Positions 44,510 through 53,810 of a DNA stretch of 64,000 nucleotides are shown piece after piece. The translations under genes and the position numbers were made by a program. Within the stretch, counting starts at the first letter, position 1; every line of letters starts with the position of its first letter. Under the pieces are notes generated by a model. The model made no database searches. It was not told the DNA's origin and saw nothing but the letters and a program-made list of their open reading frames with translations. Source of the DNA: Methylocystis sp. (lineage in GTDB: Bacteria > Pseudomonadota > Alphaproteobacteria > Rhizobiales > Beijerinckiaceae); NCBI RefSeq assembly GCF_021731785.1, contig NZ_JAKFWS010000031.1, forward strand, positions 1-64,000, in the 5' to 3' direction.

Positions 44510-44731
44510 ATGCCAGCAATAGACCTCGAACGAACGAACGAGCCTCAATTCGCGATTTTGATTTGGGAAGATGGAAGGCACGTCGGATCGCACTCAGCAA
44601 GTGACGGGCTTAGCGCTCGTCGCTGCTTCGCCGAGGTTGTAGCTCGCTCCAAGGCGTCGCCACTCGCGCGCCGTGTAGAGCTTTACGACGGTCCAGACTT
44701 GATCGATTCGTGGCCGGGGGAGGAGGGGTAG
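44510..44731 (+). CDS. Small hypothetical protein
   Basis: A 73-residue protein ([44 protein letters not shown] and [17 protein letters not shown]) with protein-like composition. It is compact and its frame is not in antisense to a known gene over most of its length. No family recognised. It faces the truncated dinB. Confidence 0.45.
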   Translation: MPAIDLERTNEPQFAILIWEDGRHVGSHSASDGLSARRCFAEVVARSKASPLARRVELYDGPDLIDSWPGEEG

Positions 44732-44744
44732 GGCGTCACTGGCG

Positions 44745-45121
44745 TCCTGATCTCCTCGGCGATCTGCGTTGCGGAGGGGATCCCCATTAGATTTTCGGTC
44801 ACATCGAGATATGCCTCGTCGAGCGACAGCGGCTCGATGATCGGCGTGTGCTCGGCGAAGATCTCTCGGATATCGAGCGACGCCTGCTTGTAGACATCGA
44901 AACGCGGCTTCACGAAGATCAGATCGGGACATTTGCGCTTGGCGGTCACCGACGGCATTGCGGAATGCACGCCGAATTTCCGCGCCTCATAGCTCGCAGC
45001 CGCCGCGCTCGCGCGATCCGCCGACGGCGACGGGCTTTCCACGCAGCTCAGGATTATCTCGTTGCTCGACGGACGCAAAGAACGCATCCATGTCGATATG
45101 GATGATCTTGCGCTGCCGCAC
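44745..45121 (-). pseudogene. dinB: dinB (DNA polymerase IV) fragment with frameshift
   Basis: From a GTG at 45121 the frame reads [40 protein letters not shown], the Y-polymerase palm with its first catalytic Asp. A deletion of a few bases near 45015 shifts it to [36 protein letters not shown] and [28 protein letters not shown]. It is then cut off, about one third of the way into the gene. It begins 3 bp after the SRAP stop, so it was the third gene of the SOS operon. Confidence 0.85.
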
Positions 45122-45124
45122 CCG

Positions 45125-45856
45125 CTAGGCCGAGGCATCCTGATCAAGCTGTTCGGCGTCGATCAGTATCGTGTCTCCATTGGCGTCTGGGGTGAGCGCA
45201 AGGCCTCCCTCGTCCCTCCTGTTGCCTCTCGCGACGATCACGAGGGCATCGTCAGGAAGCGGCCGTTGCAGCGTGAGCGCTTCCTCCGCCGGAGCTGTCA
45301 TCCAGAGGTCGATCTCCTCTCGTGCCGTCAGAATGACAGGCATTGCTTTCGGATGGATTGCCCCGACCTCCTTATTCGCGTCGGTCGTCAGAAACGCGAA
45401 GATGTCATTGGTCGTCTCGCCTTCCTTCACCTTTCGCACGGAAGTCCAGCGTGTCCAGATGCCGGCGAAAAACGCGAGCGGCCGCGTCTCGTCGAATGCA
45501 AACCAGACAGGCGGATGCGTGCCGTCCAGCAGCGCCTCATTTTTGGAGAAGCTTGTATAAGGAACGATGCAGCGATTTTCGATCCCGAGCCAGCGTCGCC
45601 AATGAGGAGATTTGACATTGCGGACGTTGGTGACTCCCGGGTCAGATTTCTTGCCCTTGAGAGCAAAGGCCGGTGACGGCATGCCCCAGCGGGCCATCGT
45701 CAACTCGCGGCCCTTAGCTTGATTGCGCACTATCGGCGCCGGATAATCGGGAAATACAGCGGGAAGGGGAGGGAGGTTGCCCGTCCGGTCGCTCATCGCG
45801 CCCGCCAATTCGCGGATCGCCTGCTGTCCTTTCGTCAATGAATACAAGTTACACAA
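45125..45856 (-). CDS. SRAP (YedK/HMCES-like) DNA-damage protein
   Basis: A 243-residue SRAP protein. Family members form a thiazolidine link between their N-terminal Cys2 and abasic sites in single-stranded DNA. That fixes the start as TTG at 45856 (giving [11 protein letters not shown]), preceded by AGGAG nine bases upstream; the ORF track starts over 80 residues earlier, inside uvrD. Further matches are [76 protein letters not shown]. The active residues Cys2 and the conserved Asn-Arg and His are present. It begins 14 bp after uvrD, under the same LexA box. Confidence 0.92.
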   Translation of the reverse strand: MCNLYSLTKGQQAIRELAGAMSDRTGNLPPLPAVFPDYPAPIVRNQAKGRELTMARWGMPSPAFALKGKKSDPGVTNVRNVKSPHWRRWLGIENRCIVPYTSFSKNEALLDGTHPPVWFAFDETRPLAFFAGIWTRWTSVRKVKEGETTNDIFAFLTTDANKEVGAIHPKAMPVILTAREEIDLWMTAPAEEALTLQRPLPDDALVIVARGNRRDEGGLALTPDANGDTILIDAEQLDQDASA

Positions 45857-45869
45857 AGGCCAGTTCTCC

Positions 45870-47939
45870 TCATCGCCACATGCCGAGCATTCGCGAGCCG
45901 ACATCGACTCGAACCTGTCCAGCGTTCCGTTTTCCGTCTGCCGCGGCCGCTTTGACGGGCCAAGTTCTGCATTCGAAGAACTGCAGCAGTGCAGCCGGAA
46001 TGAAGCGTGTTCGCGAGGCATAGACGTGGCGGTCGCCTTGCGCACTCTGACCCTGGGTGAAGAAGCGCTGCGGCACAACGAGATGCAAACTGTCTTTTGC
46101 ACGTGTCATGGCGACATAGAGTAGGCGCCGCTCCTCTTCTATTTCCGCTGTAGCTCCCGCGCCGAGATCGGAAGGGATGCAGCCATCGACGACATTCAAC
46201 ACGAACACCGCTTTCCATTCCTGTCCTTTGGCGGAATGAATCGTAGAGAGGATCAGGTAATCCTCGTCCAGCAGCGGCGCACCCGCATGATCGCTCGTTG
46301 CGTCGGGCGGGTCGAGCGTCAACTCCGTGAGAAAGCGCTCGCGCGACGGATAGCTCGCCGCGATCTGCTCGAGTTGCAAAAGATCGGCCAGGCGTGCGGA
46401 CGCGTCTTCGTGAATGAGCTCCAAGTGCGGTTCGTACCAGCGGCGCGCACATTCGATCTCAGCAGGCCAGCCAGCGTTGCCCGAGCGAAGCTGTTGAAGC
46501 GTGTCGACGAAGGCGGCCCAGTCATCGCCTGAGCGCGGCGGCGCCGGAATGTCGGAGAGGGCGGAGAGCGGATCAGAATGGTCGGCCATCAAGTCCATCA
46601 CGCGATGCGCCGCTGATGGCCCGACACCGGGCAGAAGCTGCATGAGGCGGAATCCTGCGACGCGATCACGTGGGTTCTGCGCAAAGCGCAGCACCGCCAA
46701 CGTGTCCTTGACATGGGCGCTGTCGAGGAATTTTAGGCCGCCGAATTTGACGAAGGGAATGTTGCGGCGGGTCAGCTCCACTTCGAGCGGACCGCTGTGA
46801 TGGGAGGTCCGGAAAAGCACAGCCTGCTGTTTCAGGTCCGCGCCAACCTCCCGGTTCTCCAACACGCGTTCGACGATATAGCGGGCCTGATCGGCTTCAT
46901 CGCGTACGTTAACCAATTGGGGACGCTCCGCCGACTGGCGTTCCGTCCAAAGATTCTTTGTGAAGCGCTCGGAGGCGAGATCGATTACGCCATTGGCTGC
47001 CGCGAGGATCGGCTGCGTCGATCGATAGTTCCGGTCGAGCGTGATGATGTCGGCAGATGGACTGAACGCATTTGGAAAATCGAGAATGTTGCGGACGGTC
47101 GCGGCGCGAAACGAATAGATCGACTGTGCATCGTCGCCAACGACGGTGAGGCCCCGCCCGCCCGGCTTCAATGCGAGCAAGATCGAGGACTGGAGACGGT
47201 TCGTGTCCTGATACTCGTCGACCAGAACGTGGTCGAACCGCTCGCCGATATCGTCGGCGAGCACCGGATCGCTGACTGTTTGCGCCCAATAGAGCAGCAG
47301 GTCGTCATAATCGAGAACGTTCTGCGCCTGCTTGGCTTCGACGTAAGCGGCGAACAACTCGCGCAATTGTGCTTCCCAACCGGCGCACCAAGGATAGGAT
47401 CCCCGGAGCACCTCATCGAGCGGCATCTCTGCATTCACGGCGCGCGAATAGATGGCAAGGCAGGTGCGCTTGGTCGGGAACCGGCTTTCCATCTCCGAGA
47501 AGCCGAGTTCGTGGCGGACCAGATTTATCAGATCGGCGGAATCCTCTCGGTCGTGAATCGTAAAATCTGGATCGAGCCCGATCTGCTCCGCATAATCGCG
47601 CAAGAGCCGTGCGCCGACGCCATGAAACGTTCCTGCCCAATCGAGCGCATTGCTCATGACGTCGGCATTGCTCCCCAGCACCTGAGCGCAGATACGCTCG
47701 ACGCGGCGCACCATCTCGGCCGCCGCGCGGCGGGAAAAAGTCATCAGCAGAATTCGCCGGGGGTCGGCGCCGTTGACGATGAGGTGCGCCACACGATGGG
47801 CGAGCGTGTTGGTCTTGCCTGAGCCCGCGCCAGCGATGACCAAGAGGGGACCGCCGATCCCGTTCTCGGCAGGTCCAACGCCATGCTCCACGGCCCTGCG
47901 CTGTTCGGGATTTAATTTGTCCAGATGGGCGGCGCTCAT
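45870..47939 (-). CDS. UvrD/PcrA-family DNA helicase
   Basis: A 689-residue SF1A helicase. Motifs: LNPEQRRAVEHGVG (Q motif), IAGAGSGKTNTLAHRV (Walker A), LMTFSRRAAAEM (Ia), VLVDEYQDTN (Walker B), TVVGDDAQSIYSFRAA (III), TLDRNYRST (IV), LSTIHSAKGQEWKAV (V) and YVAMTRAKDSLHLV (VI). It unwinds DNA with 3'-5' polarity in repair and displaces proteins. It is slightly shorter than housekeeping UvrD and leads an operon with SRAP and dinB. A LexA box lies about 130 bp upstream. Confidence 0.93.
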   Translation of the reverse strand: MSAAHLDKLNPEQRRAVEHGVGPAENGIGGPLLVIAGAGSGKTNTLAHRVAHLIVNGADPRRILLMTFSRRAAAEMVRRVERICAQVLGSNADVMSNALDWAGTFHGVGARLLRDYAEQIGLDPDFTIHDREDSADLINLVRHELGFSEMESRFPTKRTCLAIYSRAVNAEMPLDEVLRGSYPWCAGWEAQLRELFAAYVEAKQAQNVLDYDDLLLYWAQTVSDPVLADDIGERFDHVLVDEYQDTNRLQSSILLALKPGGRGLTVVGDDAQSIYSFRAATVRNILDFPNAFSPSADIITLDRNYRSTQPILAAANGVIDLASERFTKNLWTERQSAERPQLVNVRDEADQARYIVERVLENREVGADLKQQAVLFRTSHHSGPLEVELTRRNIPFVKFGGLKFLDSAHVKDTLAVLRFAQNPRDRVAGFRLMQLLPGVGPSAAHRVMDLMADHSDPLSALSDIPAPPRSGDDWAAFVDTLQQLRSGNAGWPAEIECARRWYEPHLELIHEDASARLADLLQLEQIAASYPSRERFLTELTLDPPDATSDHAGAPLLDEDYLILSTIHSAKGQEWKAVFVLNVVDGCIPSDLGAGATAEIEEERRLLYVAMTRAKDSLHLVVPQRFFTQGQSAQGDRHVYASRTRFIPAALLQFFECRTWPVKAAAADGKRNAGQVRVDVGSRMLGMWR

Positions 47940-48065
47940 GAAATCTCCCGATATCCTGCTGTTGTTCTTAACTGATTTCCCAAGGACCGACGCATTGCCA
48001 TGATCGACTTTGTAGCGCTCCGACAGAGCGGTTGGCCGCTACGGATTGACTCATGGGGCCAACAA

Positions 48066-48080
48066 GAACAAATAAGGAAC
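48066..48080 (-). promoter_or_regulatory. LexA box (GAAC-N7-GAAC)
   Basis: GAACAAATAAGGAAC has the direct-repeat form of the alphaproteobacterial SOS box (GTTC-N7-GTTC on the other strand). It is 127 bp upstream of the uvrD start, and SRAP plus dinB are SOS functions, so regulation by LexA is well supported. Confidence 0.8.
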
Positions 48081-48160
48081 GTATCACCCCCGCAAGCCGT
48101 TGGGAAGAGCGCCAGAGACCCATTGTTCCATGAGTAAAGCCTCCGCCCGTCCCGTCGTTG

Positions 48161-49583
48161 CGGGAGCGGGAAAAAGCTGGGGGTCATGCTGCGAGATTGA
48201 ACGCGCCAGCTTTCAACCGGCCATCAATCACAGCGGCTCTCGCTTGAAACACGCGCTGCGCGCCGTGTGGCGACCAGCGCATCTGCTGCAGCTTGTTCAT
48301 GCGCGCATTGACCAGAGCATTGACCGTGGATTCCGCTCGCGAACTTGAGATCGGCAAGCCCTTCCAATAGCGTTGACAATAATTGATTACGGAAGCCTCG
48401 TTCAGTCGGAGGTATGTCGCCAACTCGTCGATGAGCAACAGAAACCGTTTCATTTTTGCATTGATCTCGCGAGTATGTTCGGAGACAACACTGCGAACCC
48501 AATAACTCATCCCCCCAATGCTTCGCGGGTCTCGTCAACGTAGCCGCTCCAAAGGAGATGACGAAGGCGCGGCACATGGCAATAGGCCGATGTCAGGAGC
48601 CAAGACTTCAATTCTGGCCTCGCCTGTCGGATGCCTTCGAAAGCCTGCTCGATGTGACGGACACGCATCGAGATGTGGAACCAGTCGAGGACATGCGTGA
48701 TTTGCTGTCGCGCGGCGCTAATCACGGCGCCTTTCAGCGCCGGATCGCCGTCGCTGAAAACCGTGATGTCTCTGCCAGGAACCCAACCCTGGGCGCGTAA
48801 CGCAGCTCGAACAGCATCAACGTTGCTCGTCGAAATATTTGACGCGGCTGCAAAATGGCGTGGCGGGCGTCCGTCGGCTTCGTCGCGTCCCATGATAACT
48901 TCGAAATGCCGCGTCTGATATCCCGGCACGGCTCGGAGCGGCTCATGCGATGCGGGCTCGCAAAATCTTTTGTCTCGATCTGAGCTGCAACCCGTGCGAG
49001 CCGATTTTGAACGCTTTTGTGATTGTGAGGGCGGGCGGCGGGCACGAAAAGATCGAGAACCCGGCTTGCTTCGCGGAATGAAAGCCGCGCACCCAATTCC
49101 GCCTGTACGCGCTCCAGCTCGGGGGTTGTTCGTCACGCCATTAGCGCCAGCAATCGACTTGCCGACGCCGCATCACGCGGCGCCGAACAGTTGCAGGATC
49201 GAAATCGAGGCGCGCGAACCTGACAGACGCCATACAGCGTGTGAATTGAACGTGTCCGATAATCGTGGATGGCGCGAAGCCGCTCGCAGCCCACACATTC
49301 CCGATCACGCATGCCGCACTGCTCGACCTGAAACTGCGTGTGTTCGACTTGCATTCGCTGCAAGATGGCTTTGCCTTCTTCCAGGGTCAGGCCGAAATCT
49401 TTGAGATGAGGCTGGTCCACATTGCGCCGGACAAGGAAAATCTCTCGTCGCGCCGAAACGCCATCCACGCCGACAAATTCCGCCAATATCTTCATCTCAA
49501 TAATTCCCGTCACAGGCCCGCCTCCTCACTCGAAAATTCGAGCTTACATGACCTGACGGACCCCCAACTTTTTCCCACTCCCG
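48161..49583 (-). mobile_element. ISKra4-like element
   Basis: The terminal repeats CGGGAGCGGGAAAAAGCTGGGG(GTC) at 48161-48185 and 49559-49583 match at 23 of 25 positions when inverted. They enclose one broken transposase. The element separates gapR from the SOS operon. No target-site duplication is obvious. Confidence 0.8.
48184..49513 (-). pseudogene. ISKra4-like transposase, multiply frameshifted
   Basis: The N-terminal part (FGLTLEEGKAILQRMQVEHTQFQVEQCGMRDRECVGC...RTLYG-like VCQVRAPRF), the middle (ARLSFREASRVLDLFVPAARPHNHKSVQNRL; then VIMGRDEADGRPPRHFAAAS; DVVFSDGDPALKGAVISAARQQITHVLDWFHISMRVRHIEQ) and the end (RAESTVNALVNARMNKLQQMRWSPHGAQRVFQARAAVIDG) lie in different frames. At least two frameshifts are needed, so the element cannot encode its transposase. 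Confidence 0.75.
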
Positions 49584-49783
49584 TTCGACTCCCTCGCGCC
49601 GACCGTCTCAGACGATATCTCGATCCCGTAAAACCTTCGATCGAACTCCGCCTGTGACCTTCTCCGTTAGCTTCGGTCGCGCGCCACTGAAACGGCCGTG
49701 CGCGCAAGCGGAATCTAATGCCGCCGGCGTGCGTTCGCGAAAAAGGCCCCGCTCAAACTCGGCGAGCTCTCCGAATAAATTCA

Positions 49784-49817
49784 GGAGGGCGGGGCGAATC
49801 CGCCGCCCTCCCTTTTT
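49784..49817. terminator. GC-rich hairpin with T-run beside gapR
   Basis: GGAGGGCGG pairs with CCGCCCTCC over nine bases, followed by CTTTTT on the plus strand. It lies between the ISKra4 element and the gapR stop. The T-run favours termination of plus-strand transcripts; on the minus strand it could still stop gapR, less efficiently. Confidence 0.6.
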
Positions 49818-49829
49818 GCGTACGGCGCG

Positions 49830-50099
49830 TTATGCGGCCTTCGCTTCGGGGGTCTCCGCAGACTCCATGGCCCTAAGATAGAGGTCGAGCAGGGACTCGT
49901 GTTCGTCGCGCTCGTCCTTGTCCTGCTTACGCAAGCGAAGGATTTCCTTCAGCACCTTCACATCGAAGCCTTCGCCCTTGGCCTCGTGTAAGACTTCCTT
50001 CTTCCCCTCGTTCAATGCTTTGATCTCTTCGTCGATGTGCTCGATGCGCTCGACAAATGAGCGAATACGATCGCCCGCGATTCCCACCGTGTCTGTCAT
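49830..50099 (-). CDS. gapR: GapR (DUF2312) DNA-binding protein
   Basis: An 89-residue protein with the family sequence MTDTVGIAGDRIRSFVERIEHIDEEIKALNEGKKEVLHEAKGEGFDVKVLKEILRLRKQDKDERDEHESLLDLYLRAME. GapR is an alphaproteobacterial nucleoid protein that tracks overtwisted DNA ahead of replication and transcription and stimulates topoisomerases. Met at 50099 (GAGGGG upstream) is chosen over the ORF start four codons earlier. A plasmid-borne copy could help maintain plasmid topology. It stands alone, with addA about 255 bp upstream. Confidence 0.92.
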   Translation of the reverse strand: MTDTVGIAGDRIRSFVERIEHIDEEIKALNEGKKEVLHEAKGEGFDVKVLKEILRLRKQDKDERDEHESLLDLYLRAMESAETPEAKAA

Positions 50100-50354
50100 A
50101 ATTCCCCTCATTGATGTGGAGGGAGATACGGTAAGGCTGTTAAAGTAACCGAGAGATTAACCGGAGACCTCCAAATACCAAGCGATCGTCGAATTCTGGT
50201 GACGGGCGGTTGGGTCAGGCGGCGGCTGACCTTGGCGCGGCCTGCCGCCGCGCTTTGCTAAAGTGACGATTCAAGCGTTTCCACCCGGTCACGAGCGAGA
50301 CCCCTCTTCACTAATTTGCGTGCTGTCGGCGACAGGCGATCATTTTGGAAATAT

Positions 50355-53300
50355 TCATCCGCAATGCATTCGCTCGATCCTGCCGTTCGTCACAAACACC
50401 AGCAAGGCCTCTTTTGCTGTGGTAGTAGCAAGATAATCTTTGAGTTGTTCACGATAGAGTTCGATTTGAGCCGGTCCCGGATCGACATCACTCTTCCAAT
50501 CGACGACCACCTCGACGGCGCCATCGTTGTCGAGAGCCAAGGCATCGACAACGCCGCCAATATATGTCGAGCAATCTGCGGCGATATCGGCCGAGAAGAC
50601 CGTCACCTCCGGCAGTAGGCGATTTCTGATTGCTGCAATTTCCGGTATCGCTAGCGCCCGCACCGCGGTCGCTGCTAGTTCGAGCGCATTTGGACCATCT
50701 TCGGGGCGATCCGCTTCAGTAACGCCGAGCTCAGCAAGCAAAGTTCTCGCACGCGCCTCCAATATCTGATGGTCCTCAATTATCTGGCCCGTCAGTAGTT
50801 CCTCGAGCAGCTTGTGCAGGACAAGCCCGCGTTCCCGGCCGCCTTGGATGATCCCAGCGGGCGAAGCGGGCCCCGCATCGGTTGGCAAAGATTCTTCCAA
50901 AGTTGTTGCGTCTGTATAGACTTCCGCCACTGGCAGTCTGAACGGCTCTTCAGCGGGCGCCTCATGACGGCTCGGACTTTTCCAAATGATTGTCCGTCGC
51001 GTAGTTGCGATCGTCGCCGCTTCAGCAGTCCAGGTTGCCACGTCTTGATGGTTTTCTGGCCCTTCCGTTGGAGAGCGAAGACTTCTTGAGATAGCGGCGC
51101 CATCGAAACCTGGAAGCTCATCAAGTCGCAATTCAAGTAAGCTCAACCAATCAGAGCCCGCGCGTTCGCTCTGCCGGGGCAGCAACAAGAGATCACAAGC
51201 GCGGGTGAGCGCCACATACCATAGTCGGATGCGTTCCCGTCGAAGTTGATCACGTTCGTCGCTTTTGACCAACTCGTAGTCAGGACCGGCCGCGCCCAAC
51301 AGCTTGAAATGCACGGTATCATCCGATCGCCGATGCAGAAATTTCATGTCGTCATCGAGGATGGTCGGCGAATTGATTGGAATCACGATCGGCCATTCGA
51401 GACCTTTTGCCGAGTGCATCGTAATGATCGACACTGCTTCTGCATCTGCATCAGGGCGGCCCTCCATCTGCTTTTCCGAATCTTCCCAACTCGCTCGGAG
51501 AGCCTCGACGAAAGCCGTGAGCCCGCGTGCGTCATACGCGCGCGCCATTTCCAGGAAAAGTTCGACATTGGCGAGCGCACGTTCGGCGCCGCTGCGGTAC
51601 CGGGCGCGCAGGATCGGGCGCACATTCAGCTCTTCGACCGCTTCGGCCATAAATTGGTATGGCGTGGTGTGGCGGGCCCGACGAGCGAGATTTTGCAGCA
51701 CTTCGAGGGCGCGGTTGAGAACGGGATGGCTGACAGCGCTGCGATCCGTCCAAAGGTGAAGTTGTGGCGGCGCGCCATTTGGTCCTGCCGGTAAGGCGAT
51801 AATAGAGTCCGCGATTTCTTCTTCGGTGAGGCCGACGAGCGGCCCGCGCAGAAGTGCGCCTAAGCCGAGCGTGTCGCGCCAATCGACGCAGGCGCGGGCG
51901 ACAGCTATCAGCTCTTGGACCTCCTGCCGGCGGAAGAAGCTCTTCCCCGCCTGGGAGGCGATCGGAATGCCGCGCCGCTCGATCTCGCGTTCATAGATCC
52001 AAAGATTTGTGCCGGTTGGCGCGAGTAACGCGATATCGCCAGCGCGGCACGGTCTCATCGTCTTCGATCGCTTGTCCCAAATCTCATAGGCGCCGATGAT
52101 TCGTTCGAGGAGCTCGGCGACGATGTTTGCTTCCTCTCGCCGTACGCTGTCGACAGCGAGCTTCCCGCGGCTATCCTTGTGTCGGTCTTCGATCACGATT
52201 TCGAAACACGCCACGGCGGCGCGTCCGTCCTGCGGTCGACGCGTCGATTGCAACGCCGTGAAGCCGGGTTGTCCCTGCTCTTGCGAGAGAAGCGCGCGGA
52301 ACTGATCATTCGCGAAATCCAGGATCGGCTTCAGCGATCGAAAGTTCGCCGTGATTTCGATGACTAAGGCCGGATCGCGCGTCACTAGCGCGCGCTTGGC
52401 CTCGAGATAGGTGTCGACGTCGGCGCCTCGAAACCGATAGATGGCTTGCTTCGGATCGCCGACCACAAATAGGCTACCCGCACGCAAGGCGCGATCGATC
52501 CACGGCGTCTCCTGGGCGCCTTCGCCGCAGAGGCGCCAGAGAATCTCCGCTTGCAGGGGATCGGTGTCCTGGAACTCGTCGACCAGAACTCTCGGATAGC
52601 GGCGGCTGAGGTCATGGCGCACCGCTTCATTATGGGCGAGCAGATCGCGGGCGTGGTAGAGCAGGTCATCGAAATCCAGAAGCGCCGCTTGACGTTTGTA
52701 ATCTGCATAGAGTTTGGCGAGGGCATCGAATTCGGCGACGAAGCGACTGAAGGCGGCGGCGCATACTGCTGCGACGAAGGTCTGATAGGCTCGATCGCAC
52801 CGGTCATAATGAGCTTGCGCATCGGCTGACAGCTGACTGCCGCGCGGTTTGCCGAATCCGGCGTCGCTCGATGCGTCCTGCCACTTGCCCTTATTTCTCC
52901 AAGCGACAAATCGTGTTTCGGAGCCATGTCGACATTTCGGCGCTTCATGTAGCAGTAATTGGGTTATGCGTCGCCCGGTCGTGACTCCGACGCGGGCGTC
53001 GTTGACCATACTCCAGAGGCGGCGGAGATCGACGATAAGATCCCTAGTGACGGGTTCGACAATCCCGCATCCATCATACCAATTCGCGAACGCTTCGACT
53101 TCGTGTGACAGAGTCTCGAGCGCTGCTCGATCAAATTCGGCAGTCGGCGCTTTGGCCGTTCGCTTCGTTCGCAGGAAAGCGGCGACGTCTTGGATCAATC
53201 TGACGACGGCGTCAGGCTCGTCGAGGAGAAGCTCCGCGAAGAAATCTTCTTCCCCCAATTCCGGCAGCGGCGGCATGCGCCCAAGTCCTTCGCTCCCGCG

Positions 53301-53810
53301 ATCCCGCCCGAAACGGGCTGAGAGCCAGGCCTGAAGCAGGTCTTGATAGGCGAGGTCAGCGGCCCCCGGATCGATGATCGCGGCGCCGGGATCAATCCCC
53401 GCCTCGACGGGGTATGGCTTCACGAGCTGCTGGCAAAATCCGTGAATGGTGGTGCAAGTGATTTCGTCGAGGGTTTCAGCCGCCGCCGCAATGGAGCTCG
53501 CCTGATCGGCCGAGAGCCCGTTCGGCAAAGCGATGCGCAGTTCGTCGGGAATGAGACCGAGCGCCAGCTCGCCGACGAAGCGATCGATGCGGTCGAGCAG
53601 TTCCGAGGATGCGGCCTCGGTGAAAGTGATCGCGACGATTTCGCGGGGCTTAGCTCCACTGGCAAGAAGAAGCGCCACTCGCCCGGCCATGAGCGAGGTC
53701 TTGCCGCTGCCGGCCCCTGCTTCAACCAAAAGCGTCGAATTGTGATCGAGCAGCGCGCGTCTCCGAGCTTCCGCGTCCGGTAGATCGCTCGAGTAGGGAG
53801 CTTTGGTCAT
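50355..53810 (-). CDS. addA: AddA-like helicase-nuclease
   Basis: An 1151-residue UvrD-like helicase with a C-terminal RecB-type nuclease. Motifs: LLVEAGAGSGKTSLMAGR (Walker A), ITFTEAASSELLDRID, RVLVDEFQDTDPLQAEIL, FVVGDPKQAIYRFRGADV, ITANFRSLKPIL, ITMHSAKGLEWPIVI and WYVALTRACDLLLL. The nuclease core is VEVVVDWKSDVDPGP followed by YREQLKDYL. With AddB it resects double-strand ends. The start codon overlaps the addB stop by one base (TGATG); the ORF track start (53825) lies in addB. The pair may be a plasmid-specific version, because chromosomal addAB is normally present in these bacteria. Confidence 0.9.
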   Translation of the reverse strand: MTKAPYSSDLPDAEARRRALLDHNSTLLVEAGAGSGKTSLMAGRVALLLASGAKPREIVAITFTEAASSELLDRIDRFVGELALGLIPDELRIALPNGLSADQASSIAAAAETLDEITCTTIHGFCQQLVKPYPVEAGIDPGAAIIDPGAADLAYQDLLQAWLSARFGRDRGSEGLGRMPPLPELGEEDFFAELLLDEPDAVVRLIQDVAAFLRTKRTAKAPTAEFDRAALETLSHEVEAFANWYDGCGIVEPVTRDLIVDLRRLWSMVNDARVGVTTGRRITQLLLHEAPKCRHGSETRFVAWRNKGKWQDASSDAGFGKPRGSQLSADAQAHYDRCDRAYQTFVAAVCAAAFSRFVAEFDALAKLYADYKRQAALLDFDDLLYHARDLLAHNEAVRHDLSRRYPRVLVDEFQDTDPLQAEILWRLCGEGAQETPWIDRALRAGSLFVVGDPKQAIYRFRGADVDTYLEAKRALVTRDPALVIEITANFRSLKPILDFANDQFRALLSQEQGQPGFTALQSTRRPQDGRAAVACFEIVIEDRHKDSRGKLAVDSVRREEANIVAELLERIIGAYEIWDKRSKTMRPCRAGDIALLAPTGTNLWIYEREIERRGIPIASQAGKSFFRRQEVQELIAVARACVDWRDTLGLGALLRGPLVGLTEEEIADSIIALPAGPNGAPPQLHLWTDRSAVSHPVLNRALEVLQNLARRARHTTPYQFMAEAVEELNVRPILRARYRSGAERALANVELFLEMARAYDARGLTAFVEALRASWEDSEKQMEGRPDADAEAVSIITMHSAKGLEWPIVIPINSPTILDDDMKFLHRRSDDTVHFKLLGAAGPDYELVKSDERDQLRRERIRLWYVALTRACDLLLLPRQSERAGSDWLSLLELRLDELPGFDGAAISRSLRSPTEGPENHQDVATWTAEAATIATTRRTIIWKSPSRHEAPAEEPFRLPVAEVYTDATTLEESLPTDAGPASPAGIIQGGRERGLVLHKLLEELLTGQIIEDHQILEARARTLLAELGVTEADRPEDGPNALELAATAVRALAIPEIAAIRNRLLPEVTVFSADIAADCSTYIGGVVDALALDNDGAVEVVVDWKSDVDPGPAQIELYREQLKDYLATTTAKEALLVFVTNGRIERMHCG

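Noticed and set aside
44683-45147. 154-aa ORF as an intact gene
   Set aside because: It is a frameshifted, truncated dinB; the start is in the wrong frame for the family N-terminus.
46797-47822. 341-aa plus-strand ORF inside uvrD
   Set aside because: Antisense shadow of uvrD.
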